DNA of 64,000 nucleotides from Pycnococcus provasolii (taxonomy: Eukaryota; Chlorophyta; Pseudoscourfieldiophyceae; Pseudoscourfieldiales; Pycnococcaceae): assembly GCA_938743325.2 (NCBI GenBank), contig OW568881.1, forward strand, positions 310,001 through 374,000. Reading direction: 5' to 3'. Position numbers and translations under genes: made by a program. The notes below the pieces were generated by a model. The model was not told where the DNA came from, did no database searches, and was given only the letters and a program-made list of their open reading frames with translations. This document shows, piece after piece, positions 47,178-56,700 of this stretch; positions within the stretch are counted from its first letter, which is position 1, and each line of letters starts with the position of its first letter.

Positions 47178-48518
47178 ATGACGGCTGTTCTCAAGACTTC
47201 AGAGTTGTATTCTATTAATAACCGTAGACGTTGTTGTTATTCGTTTGCCTTTGTGTGTTCTTTTGCTTATGTTCTATTATTAGTTTGTCTGATATCTACC
47301 ACAGTCTCAGTCTCAGCATCAGCATCAGAATCAGCCTCTCGGAGTCATTCCTCTGATATTCCACAAGTGATAGCAGTTGCCGCGTACCTGCCTGAGTGGC
47401 GTACGCGATCCATCAACTATGATGCTCTGTTTACACACGTCACGCACGCCATCTTCTTCAGCCTCGAAGTTGACCCGAAAACGGGACTACCCACAGCGAA
47501 AGATCGTCTGCCAAACGAACAGGTACTTGAAGAAGCTCAAGTCGCAATGAGAAAAGCGAACGCCGCTGTCGCAAGCGGTGTCGCGGACGTCACGCCACGG
47601 GCGAAGAGACACGCCATCCTGTGCTTTGGAGGAAACGGACGGTCAGCGGGATTCTCAGCCATGGCAAAAAAGAGCAAGAAGCGATCGAAGTTCGTCAAGG
47701 CACTCGTCAAACTACTCGTCAAGAACAAAATGACCGGAGTCGACTACAACTGGGAGTATCCTGGATACGACATGAGAAGTGGATACCTGAGCGACAGAGA
47801 GGTGGGGGCGGACTACGACGCACTCGCCGCACTCGTGCGTGACACGCGCGAGGCGTTCGACAAGCACAACAGCGATGCCGCGAGTAGCAACGTACCTCGT
47901 CTCACGGAGATCAGCGTTGCTTATTACCCGGACGGAAGACAGGAGAAACTGTTGGTGAAGCATGGCGTTGCCGAATATGTCAACTACATGCACGCCATGG
48001 CATACGACGCGCAAGGTCCGGATGGCCACTCGCCCATGTCGCTCGCAGAACGCGTCGTCTCGCAGGCAAATTCACTTTTTGGCAAGGAGCACGTCGGCAA
48101 GGTGACGCTAGGCTTGCCCTTCTACGGCCGCGACCTTCGCATGAGCGGCTGGCACACGTACGAAGATATTGTGCAAAAGTTCGATCCGCTGGATGATTCC
48201 CTTGATGTTGTGAATGACAAAAAAGATGGCACCATCGCATTCAACGGGCGCAGCACGATCCACGCAAAGACTCGGCTTGCGATTGAGTCAGGTATCGGCG
48301 GCGTGATGATTTGGGAGGGTGGTCAGGACTGCCGATACTTGGAGGTATCTCGCAAGAAACATGTGTCCTCTGAAGAGACCGAGGTGCACAAGGTGACTTG
48401 CCCGCGTGGAAAGGAAAGCAGCTTGATGGGTGCACTGAGCGACGCCATACATACCACTAAAGGTAAGCTTAAGTTGGAAAAACGACATACGAAAACTGTA
48501 AGGGATGGGGAACTTTGA
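47178..48518 (+). CDS. GH18 chitinase-like protein with altered catalytic motif
   Basis: 446 residues from the ATG at 47178. A signal peptide or anchor lies at about 20-48 (FVCSFAYVLLLVCLIS). The GH18 barrel follows: AVAAYLPEWR, HVTHAIFFSLEV, AILCFGGNG (SxGG-like), and the catalytic strand GVDYNWEYPG (187-196). The canonical motif is DGxDxDxE; here the first Asp is Thr and the third is Asn, while D189 and the acid E193 remain. Later motifs YMHAMAYDAQG and GLPFYGRDL support substrate binding. GH18 members cleave beta-1,4-GlcNAc chains; some lack activity and act as lectins. The last 20 or so residues follow a GTAAGC donor-like site at 48461, so another exon could follow. Confidence 0.8.
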   Translation: MTAVLKTSELYSINNRRRCCYSFAFVCSFAYVLLLVCLISTTVSVSASASESASRSHSSDIPQVIAVAAYLPEWRTRSINYDALFTHVTHAIFFSLEVDPKTGLPTAKDRLPNEQVLEEAQVAMRKANAAVASGVADVTPRAKRHAILCFGGNGRSAGFSAMAKKSKKRSKFVKALVKLLVKNKMTGVDYNWEYPGYDMRSGYLSDREVGADYDALAALVRDTREAFDKHNSDAASSNVPRLTEISVAYYPDGRQEKLLVKHGVAEYVNYMHAMAYDAQGPDGHSPMSLAERVVSQANSLFGKEHVGKVTLGLPFYGRDLRMSGWHTYEDIVQKFDPLDDSLDVVNDKKDGTIAFNGRSTIHAKTRLAIESGIGGVMIWEGGQDCRYLEVSRKKHVSSEETEVHKVTCPRGKESSLMGALSDAIHTTKGKLKLEKRHTKTVRDGEL

Positions 48519-48604
48519 AGATAGTTCTGTAAGTACTATGTATGTGACCCCCTTGTGATTTTGTGATTGGGTTCCTCTGAAATCTCCCCTTAGTCTCCCC
48601 TTGG

Positions 48605-48677
48605 TTGGGGTTCGGGGTTCGGGGTTCGGGGTTCGGGTTCGGGGTTCGGGGTTCGGGGTTCGGGGTTCGGGTTTAGG
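48605..48677 (+). repeat. (GGGGTTC)n array
   Basis: About ten GGGGTTC units with one GGGTTC, ending in GGGTTTAGGGC, 88 bp upstream of the PDK1 ATG. The motif is related to, but distinct from, TTAGGG. Confidence 0.9.
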
Positions 48678-48764
48678 GCTGTCCGAGGTGTCCAACTCAT
48701 TTTATTTCCACCTTGCCCCCCGGTTATTTCACTTATTTGCTCCCTGATTACAACTACACAAGGT

Positions 48765-50372
48765 ATGTCCGCCGCATCGCCATCGCCATCCGTGGCACCC
48801 CGCGCGTCCTTTAGGCTCTCCGATTTTGTTGTGTGCGAGGAGCTCGGCAACGGCTCATTCAGCACCGTCTTGAGAGCTTCTCTTTCTTCCTTAGGGAACA
48901 CTAATCATACTGGTGAGTGTGAGTCGTCTTCTCGTGCGGGTCTTGGTGATGGGTCTTGTGCTGGTCAGTGGGTTGCGCTGAAAGTGATGGAGAAGTCGCA
49001 CATCATACGCGAAAACAAAACGCAAGCAATCAAGCAGGAACGGCTCATTATGAACAGGATTGTACACCCAGGATGCGTGAGACTCCTATACACGTTCCAG
49101 GACGCAACGAGGCTCTTCATGGGAATCGAACTGTGCGCGGGAGGGGAACTGTACAGCATCATCAAAGCCAAGGGATGTCTGCCCAACACGCAGTGCGCAT
49201 TCTACACAAGGCAAATACTAGACGGACTCAGATACCTGCACAGCGTCGGAATCCTGCACAGAGACGTTAAGCCGGAAAATATTTTAATTGACACGCGTGG
49301 ACATGCAAGACTCTGCGATTTTGGTTCCGTGCGCGACCTCTCAACGGACAAAAACGAAGACGAAGCGCCACCCTCGACGCCACCAAGGACGTCCGAAGAC
49401 GGCGGCGGCGGCGGCGGCGGCGGCGGTGACGACGACGAAGATAAGCCACCACCTGATGCACTGCGTGATACGCGCACGACGAGCTTCGTGGGCACTGCCG
49501 AGTACCTGAGCCCGGAGGCACTCGGCGGCGCGGCGCCGGACGCGTCGCGTGACCTATGGGCACTCGGCTGTATCGCGTTCCAAATGCTCGTTGGCAAACC
49601 TCCGTTTCGCGGTGCATCAGACTATTTGACCTTCCAAAAAATCCTGTCAAACGAACGTGCCGAGTGGGGTAGCGCGTCCGTTGGTGGTGGCGTGGATGGG
49701 AACGGGCGCGCCTTTGTGGATGCTGCTCTGCATCCAACAAGAGAAGATCGCCTGTCCGATGGCGCAGCGATGCTCTCCCACCCATGGCTTGCGAGTGAAG
49801 CGATGGAGGCAGCGGGCAAGACTATGGACGACACCGCGACTCTCTACGGCGTGGAAAATGTGGTGGATGAGCAAGCGTGGCGCGTTGAGGGCCCGCTCGC
49901 GGATGAGGCGCGTACTCGTGCCGCGCAGTGGGACGCCGAGCTTGCGAGTGAACCCAGCCCTGCATCATCGTCACCTGCGCTGAACGATCGTCCGGAGCTT
50001 CGAGATTTTTTCGAAGCAGTGCACATCGACAGCGGGGCTGAGCAGGCGACGTCACCGTCATTTCTCATGGAGAACGAGACTGTGACGATGAAAGGCGAAG
50101 TGAAGAAGTGGCGCCATTTTATGTCGCAGCGGCGATGGCTCGTGCTAACGGATCGGCCTAGACTGCTGTACTTCGAGGCGGAACCGGACAAGGGTGGAAA
50201 ACTCTGCGGTGAGGTACCCCTGGACGGGCTTATGGAGACTGCAATTCGCGTCAAAGATGCAAAGCACATGGACGTCACCATTCCAGGACGCAACTACGTG
50301 TTCGAACATCCGGCAAGCGATGCGGCTGCGTGGGGTGATGCTCTACGTGCCGCTCTCGCCTCACGAACGTGA
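48765..50372 (+). CDS. PDPK1: PDK1-like protein kinase (kinase plus C-terminal PH domain)
   Basis: 535 residues, ATG at 48765. The kinase domain (about 17-345) shows the glycine loop GNGSFS (29-33), K73 in [19 protein letters not shown] (165-172), CDFGS (184-188), activation-loop [14 protein letters not shown] (238-251) and [14 protein letters not shown]. The PH domain (about 440-533) reads [20 protein letters not shown], with basic residues that could bind phosphoinositides. This order and the SFVGTAEY activation loop define PDK1, the upstream AGC-kinase activator that phosphorylates T-loops of S6K and Akt-type kinases. Odd: an acidic, poly-Gly insert (about 197-230) sits between DFG and the activation loop, and a Ser/Gly-rich insert lies before the catalytic Lys. 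Confidence 0.9.
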   Translation: MSAASPSPSVAPRASFRLSDFVVCEELGNGSFSTVLRASLSSLGNTNHTGECESSSRAGLGDGSCAGQWVALKVMEKSHIIRENKTQAIKQERLIMNRIVHPGCVRLLYTFQDATRLFMGIELCAGGELYSIIKAKGCLPNTQCAFYTRQILDGLRYLHSVGILHRDVKPENILIDTRGHARLCDFGSVRDLSTDKNEDEAPPSTPPRTSEDGGGGGGGGGDDDEDKPPPDALRDTRTTSFVGTAEYLSPEALGGAAPDASRDLWALGCIAFQMLVGKPPFRGASDYLTFQKILSNERAEWGSASVGGGVDGNGRAFVDAALHPTREDRLSDGAAMLSHPWLASEAMEAAGKTMDDTATLYGVENVVDEQAWRVEGPLADEARTRAAQWDAELASEPSPASSSPALNDRPELRDFFEAVHIDSGAEQATSPSFLMENETVTMKGEVKKWRHFMSQRRWLVLTDRPRLLYFEAEPDKGGKLCGEVPLDGLMETAIRVKDAKHMDVTIPGRNYVFEHPASDAAAWGDALRAALASRT

Positions 50373-50601
50373 TTGTTTATAGATGCAGCGTAATACGCAC
50401 TTATTATTAGTATGAACAAGAAAAAAAATATTTCTGATTTCTTTAGATATCATCTTACCGTATACCACCAACTCCGAAAGAAGAAAACAAACGAAACAAA
50501 AGCACATGCAGGAATGAAAAGAGAGGGAGAGAGAAATGAAGATGGGAGGTAGAGCAAGCGAGCGAGAACGAGAGCGAGATTTACGAGCTCGTGGACTCCT
50601 C

Positions 50602-51957
50602 CTACTCAGCCTCGATCTTCGACGCCTCCTCCTCCTTCTTTTCAGTCTCGATCTTGGCCTCCTCCGCCGCAAGTGCGGGTGGGAGGGTAACCTTCGTCAC
50701 GGACGGCTTGCTCGCTGGCGCCTTTGCTGCCGCCGTCGACTGCTTATCAGCCAGTTTCGTCACCGCCGTTTCGGCCGCCGTCTCGACCACCGCCGCGGCC
50801 TTTTTGACTGGAACTCCGATCATTTTCATGGTTCCGCCAACGTCCTCTTCGAAGCCCTCCCTGCTTTCTGCGTTGATGACCTTGTTCGCGGCGGTGTATG
50901 CGAGCGCACCAGCAAGTCCCACCTCGAGCAGAAGGTCGACCTCGTTCGCAAGCACCGTCGCGCCAGCCGCCGCACCTCCCGCGGCGAGCACGACGCCCGC
51001 CGCCTGCGCCATTTTCATGGGATCTGTCTTCATCTCGGCGACGTACTGCGTAGCCGCATCCTTCGTTTCGGCCACCTTCTCCTCGACGACTTCGCTGACC
51101 GTCGCATTGGACGCCTTGAATGGCAGGCGGTACTCCGCCACCCAGCTCTGGCTTCCGCCAAGCACGTACTTGGTACCCGCTGTCTGCTTCGCCACCTCGC
51201 GCGCGGTCCTTCCGTCGCTGTCAAGCAGCACGTAGACGCTGGTGTCCTTCGCGGTTCCCGCGTCGGGAAATTTGGTGGTAAAGGTCCTCGCGATGCTGAG
51301 TGTGTCGGAAACAGACTTGCGCACGCTCGGCTGCAGTCTGACGGTGCGCACCTTGTTGAACGCACCGGACAGGTCGGGCTCTCCGTCCCTTCGCGACTCG
51401 CTTCGCGTGCGTATGTCGACGAGCACGTAGTTCGTCTTGGCGCTCTTGCACAGTTCGGCGTACACCTCCATGGCTTTCAAGCTTCGTCCGTCAGTAGCCT
51501 CCGCGGCGCTTCCGATAGCCTTTCCGATGTTGCTGACGGCGGTTCCGACGAGGCCGAGCACGGCGAGCGAGCCTCCGACGACAAGGATGGCCTCGCCGTC
51601 AATGTCCTGCTCGACGACGGCTGATGTTGCGTCTGTGATGGCAGGCGCGGAGTTGCTGACAGCGTCAGCGATGGACGTCGTGGCATTCGTGATGGCGTCT
51701 GTGATGGCATCGGCGGCAGCATCGACGGACTCGGACCCTGAAGCTGCTTCGAGGAGACCCTCTTCGAGTGCCCTAACAGCAACAAGCGAGCCTCGTGAGT
51801 TTTTGAGATGACCCAATGTCGTCGTCTTCAAAAAGGCACCACCACCACCACCACCATTGAGGCTCCGGCGAAATGAGACGGCTTTAAGTTTTTGAGAGGC
51901 TCCAACTCCAGGAGTATTGGTACGCCGAAGAGAGAGAGAGAGCGTGCACTTCATCAT
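50602..51957 (-). CDS. TROL-like thylakoid rhodanese-domain membrane protein
   Basis: 451 residues from the ATG at 51957 (a TTG precedes it in frame). The N-terminal 65 residues resemble a transit peptide (LSLSLRRTNTPGVGASQK). A hydrophobic segment (about 140-165, ILVVGGSLAVLGLVGTAV) precedes a rhodanese-like domain (about 180-295: YVLVDIRTRSESRRDGEPD, then SVYVLLDSDGRTAREVAKQ). The catalytic Cys loop is absent, since Asp sits in its place, so it is likely a binding domain. After it come two further hydrophobic stretches and LLLEVGLAGALAYTAAN, then EGFEEDVGGTMKMIGVPV, which resembles the post-rhodanese segment of plant TROL, the anchor for ferredoxin-NADP reductase. CAS-type calcium-sensing proteins are the main alternative. 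The C-terminus is a Pro/Lys/Glu-rich tail. Confidence 0.65.
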   Translation of the reverse strand: MMKCTLSLSLRRTNTPGVGASQKLKAVSFRRSLNGGGGGGAFLKTTTLGHLKNSRGSLVAVRALEEGLLEAASGSESVDAAADAITDAITNATTSIADAVSNSAPAITDATSAVVEQDIDGEAILVVGGSLAVLGLVGTAVSNIGKAIGSAAEATDGRSLKAMEVYAELCKSAKTNYVLVDIRTRSESRRDGEPDLSGAFNKVRTVRLQPSVRKSVSDTLSIARTFTTKFPDAGTAKDTSVYVLLDSDGRTAREVAKQTAGTKYVLGGSQSWVAEYRLPFKASNATVSEVVEEKVAETKDAATQYVAEMKTDPMKMAQAAGVVLAAGGAAAGATVLANEVDLLLEVGLAGALAYTAANKVINAESREGFEEDVGGTMKMIGVPVKKAAAVVETAAETAVTKLADKQSTAAAKAPASKPSVTKVTLPPALAAEEAKIETEKKEEEASKIEAE

Positions 51958-52367
51958 CAATCTCTTCTAACACGAGACAATGAATGAAGATACAAATAAG
52001 ACAGATACAAGCCACCTCGAGGTGTGAATGAAAGGAAAGGAGCGTGATGATATGATATGTATGATGGTCTCTGGATACAAGCTCTGGGTGGATACGCCCG
52101 GGCCGACCTCGTGCCACCTCTCAGAGCCCCTCAGACGAGTTGGGACCAAGCCGATCTGAAAGGCGGAGGGTGTTCTTTGGAGGAGTGAAAGCTGTGGTGT
52201 CGGCCTCAGGGAGCGAATCCGGAGCGAGCGATCGATCAGCGTTTCACATCCCTCCCCAGTCTGCCAGTTTCGTCGTGACTCGTGAGGCTCGGGAAACGAG
52301 GCTCGTGAGGTGGGAGATCGGCACCTGAGATCGGCCTGGTGAGGGAGAGGTGTGAGGGAGGGTGCTC

Positions 52368-52446
52368 GGGTTTTAGGTTCAGGTTAGGGTTTCATCTAGG
52401 GTTATCAAGGTTAGGGGTTTCAGATAGGGTTCAAGTAGGGTTTTTG
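52368..52446 (+). repeat. Degenerate TTAGGG-like array
   Basis: Five or six spaced TAGGGTT or TTAGGGTTT motifs with variable gaps, 119 bp upstream of the small two-exon gene at 52565. It looks like a decayed version of the arrays at 46991 and 53488. Confidence 0.7.
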
Positions 52447-52564
52447 TTTTGGGCTGTCTGTTGCTTCGTTTTCGGTCTCCCCTCTCCTGCCTGCCTGCAC
52501 CATTTCCATCTCCGTTCCATTTCTCAGAAACCAACGGAAATCATAATAAGTTGTTGCTGTTGGT

Positions 52565-53253
52565 ATGTCGTTCGGAACACGCGTCGCGCAGTACCTCGCA
52601 GGTGAGTGCGTCCATTCAGTCCATGCTTTTTTTGCTTTTCTTTTTGTGTTTTGTGTGTTTGTGTGTTTTGTGTGTTTGTGTGTTTTGTGTTTGTGTGTTT
52701 GGTACCTGTACACTTGTCTTTGTATGGAGGAAGTTCCACTTCTTCTTCGCTACGAAGTTCAAGAGCCGTGATGTTGCTCTTTTTGTCGTCGTGTTTGTGT
52801 GTCTCGTGAAGGTTCTGAGGTTCGGACGATCAGTGATTCCTTGTTGTCAATGTTGTTGTTGTTGTTTCTCTCAGCTTACAGCTCAGAGCTCAAAGAAAAG
52901 GTGTCATCAGAGAGTGGAGACTGTGCTGAGTAGTACTGTATACTTGTTGTTGGCAGGAAGGAAGGAGTGATGTTCGGTCGGCGGCGTCGTTTGTTTTGTC
53001 CGTTCTGCTCGTGGTGGATGATGAGCAAGAGTTCTCTCAGCTCAGAAACAAACCATAAACTTACAAATAAACCTTCACTTCATTCAAAACAAAATACCTT
53101 TCAGGCTCGACGGTCCTTGCAGTTATGATATCGAAGTTTCCCGAATACAGGGCGAAGACGTACACGCAGCTCATGAAGGAGAGGGAAACCGCCGAACTGG
53201 AAGCTATGGCGAGAAACAAAGTCGCAAGTGCATCGTTGCGTCAAAATCACTAG
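52565..53253 (+). CDS. Small two-exon protein, 61 residues, unknown
   Basis: Exon 1 is 52565-52601 (MSFGTRVAQYLAG), followed by a 503-nt GTGAGT-to-TTTCAG intron (52602-53104), and exon 2 is 53105-53253. The join is in frame and removes an otherwise immediate low-complexity TTTGTGTG stretch. The mature sequence has a weak hydrophobic segment (STVLAVMISKF) and a charged helix (QLMKERETAELEAMARN). It resembles small inner-membrane mitochondrial proteins in build, but I recognise no family. The call rests on the splice sites and the clean frame; a 5' leader with further exons is possible. Confidence 0.55.
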
Positions 53254-53487
53254 CAGAGAACGGGTGGGATCCCATAGGCAAGTTCAGTAAATGAAACGAA
53301 ATGGAGTTCCCACTTTACATGTCGCCCATGATTCGTTCATTCGTTCATTCACACACACACGCTGGCACCATTCCCATAAAAAGCGTATAATACAAAAAGA
53401 CAAAGACAGCACCGCACATACACACATACACACATACACGGCACCATGTCGTCGTCGAAAGAAAGAAAGACATATGAGGCGTGAGCC

Positions 53488-53516
53488 TAGGGTTAGGGTT
53501 AGGGTTAGGGTTAGGG
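53488..53516 (+). repeat. Interstitial TTAGGG array
   Basis: Four to five TTAGGG units in the convergent spacer between the small gene (ends 53253) and the channel gene (ends 53751). This one is not close to a plus-strand start, which weakens a strictly promoter-linked reading. An AT-rich stretch with (AAC)n follows to 53740. Confidence 0.9.
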
Positions 53517-53750
53517 CTACCATAGTCTACCTTAGGATCGGAGACTTCTTCACTCAGCTTACGGTTAAGTTGCGGCCGCCTGTTGTTTTCTCCCGCTGGG
53601 TAAGTGAAAATAACCTGATTAACCTGATTATGGGGTAAACATAAAGTGTTTTGAAGAATGCTTTAAAGGCTTGTTAAATTACATAAAGCTTTTTAAAAGG
53701 GTTAAAAGTCTCTTTGAAAACAACAACAACAACAACAACATGTATCATCA

Positions 53751-56700
53751 TCACACGACTCCTGTCATGTGCACGGGTGGCTTCGGAGATGGCTTCGGAG
53801 ATGGCTTCCCTGCACCTACGGCACTCAAGTTGAGTGCCAAGTTGTCCGGCGCACTGCCTTGCTTTGTCGGCGAATCGAGAAATTCCTCAACCAGCTCGTC
53901 CTTCCCACCATCTCTGCTTCCTTCCAGGCCATCGGCCTCAAAGTCACCCTCTCGAGGAGAGAGATTGATTGACTGTATCATTTGCAACTTCGACTTCGAG
54001 TGGTGCGTCACGCCTATTCTGCCTATGAACCGCAAGAATCTGCGTGCCCAGTAATGGCCTCGCCACGCCATCGTCTCGATGAAGAAGACGGAAAAATTCG
54101 CAGACACGTACACGCAAAACATTCCCACCGCGATGTACGTGAACATCATCGACGGTCCAGACCACTTGGGCAGAGGCTCCTCGACGGAAGTCGCGTCGCT
54201 TGCAAGCTGGGACCGACCCAAAAACTCGTCAAACAGCTCGCCGCTCTGGATGAAGCTCTTCTCCATCGTCTGCAGAATGCTCGGAAACACCAGCGTGTCG
54301 TTCTTGCGAGCAATCAACACGAGGTCGATCACCTGGCCCGTGCTGAGCAGGTCTCCCGTGTACCACAAGTCGGACCCGAGGCCTTTCTGCTTATTAAACT
54401 CCACAGCCTTGTGAACCGGCACAAGCACCGCATCCACGGACCCGTCCTTCGACCTGAGCCGATCTGCGCACTCCTGCATCGTCTTGCACGTCGTCTTAAG
54501 CACGGTGCCAAGGTTGGTCGCAACTTGCAGTTGCGCAGAGTTGGAGAATTCCTCAAGCGCCGCTGGGAAGCTCCCCTCGCGCAGGTCACTCAGCTGTGTG
54601 ATCTGTACCGTGCGAGAGATGTCCGCATTCAGCACCGCAGTAAAGAATGACCAGAAACTCATACCAATGAACATCCAAATCGCGGCAATTATTTTCCCGC
54701 TCTCGGTGTGTGGCACCTTGTCGCCGTACCCCACCGTTGTTGCTGTGACGATGCACCACCACAGCGCGTCACCGAGACCGTCCGGCAGGTTCGGGTGAAA
54801 TTCCAGCGAGTTTTCTTTCCTCTCAACGTACCACATAATCACGCCAACCATAACCATGATGAGAAACAGGAAGCAGAAGATGGTCACGATGTCCTCACTG
54901 AAGAGGGTTGACACCACCTTGGTAGGCTCCGCCACAATTCCGCCACCCCTTTCTTCGTAAACGCGCGACATGAGAATCAGACTCTCTTGGTAAATCGTTT
55001 GTTTCAAGAGGTGCGGGTGATCGCACGGTTCCTCTTTTTTATCATCCATATGATCACGATCTTGAGTCTTTGGAACAAAAACGAATCCAATCGAATTCTC
55101 AGTAGCACGCACCGAATCGCACACGGCATTCCTGTCCGCCAGGAAATCGTAATCGTACTCCAACTCACCTGGCTTATTCTGCGAAAATTCGGAATTCACC
55201 TCTTGCATCACCTCGCGCACAATATCTCGCTTGCCCTGGGCAAGGCAGGGGAGAGACACAGGTCCTGAATAGACTGCGCTTGATGACGTGTCGCATGGTA
55301 AGGTGTCTGACACCTGGGCGAACACAGGCGGTAGCGTCCTCTGAACTTTCACGTGGTACTTTGGGTTGTTCGGCTGGTCCTTCACTATCGAAACTATGAA
55401 CACGCAGTAGCCGGGTTGAACCTGCATGCATATCTTCTCTGACACGTAGAACTTGTAGTCGAAGACGGCAACGTTGTCAACCGTGATGTCATCAGTCCAA
55501 GAGCCGCTAATCCAGCCACCGCCCTTATTCATCATTGCCAATATATTACTTTCAAGGTCACGTCCGCTTGCTAGACTTGTTGAAATTTTCATACGTGTTT
55601 GCACCAGCTCCTCGAACGTTTCGCCTTGCACTCCTGCGTCAAGAGCTCTTATTCCAACCTCCGTCCAGTTGGCGAAGAGAGGATCGCCAGAGGCAAGCAG
55701 ACGCGACTTTGACCCTTGCTTTTCAAGTTCATTTAGCGTGAAGACGTGTGTAAAAAATGCTCCCTGGTTAGGGCCCGATTCGGTAGGCACTAAAGTCTTT
55801 CCTTCCTCAAGATGCTGAAATAAACCCAGTTTGGTCTTATCGAAGACAGCAATGGTCACATTTCTCAGAATCTGCCAGTACTCGGAACTTTGGCTCAACG
55901 CGTCGGAATAAGTTCCAGCCGCGTACAGCGCAGTCTGAAGAGCTCCCACGGAACTTAGCGCACGAGCCTGCGAGCAATCGCTCCAGTACATCGAACTGAC
56001 CAATGATTCACATTGAGCTGGAGGGACAGGCTCCTCTGCCATGTTATATCCACAACCGATGTACAAATCCTGCCCATTCGTCTTGTCGCGACCACCAACA
56101 ATGTACGAGAGCTTGTCGAAGAGGACACCGTCTTTGCCGGCCCATGTGTACTTAACGTACCCTCCACCACTTTCAGCCCGAGCCCGAAATTCCTGGTGAA
56201 CTTTCTCACCGTCAATGGGAAGATTATTCGCTATGGCAATGTCAGCAAGCGACTTGCCAACCAGAGCTGGATTCGCGCCATGTGCGACCGCAGGCCCGTC
56301 GAAGCTAAAGATGAACACGTAGAACGGACTTGATACCGCGCTGTAAGGTCCACGTGGCAATCGGAATGGCGACGATACGTTCTTATAGACCGAAGAATTG
56401 TGAACCTCTTCGACAAGTGCAGCCATCCCATCAATGAGGAATTTGCTTTGCGCATGTGCAACGACAATCTCGGTGTTCTTCGTGGCACACGGGAGAGAAT
56501 ACTGGGCGGAGCACAATTGGTCCACATCGCCTAAATCGGCATGCGGCGGCAAAGAAGTCGGGGATGCTGAATTTGATATGCTGACGACAGGGCTGATGCC
56601 ATTGTCACGTTCGTTCTCTCGTATGTGGTTATATCCGCTGCCGAGATAAAACTTGTTGCCGAAGAGCTCCAAGCCGACGACGTAGGACACCTTCCTTTCT

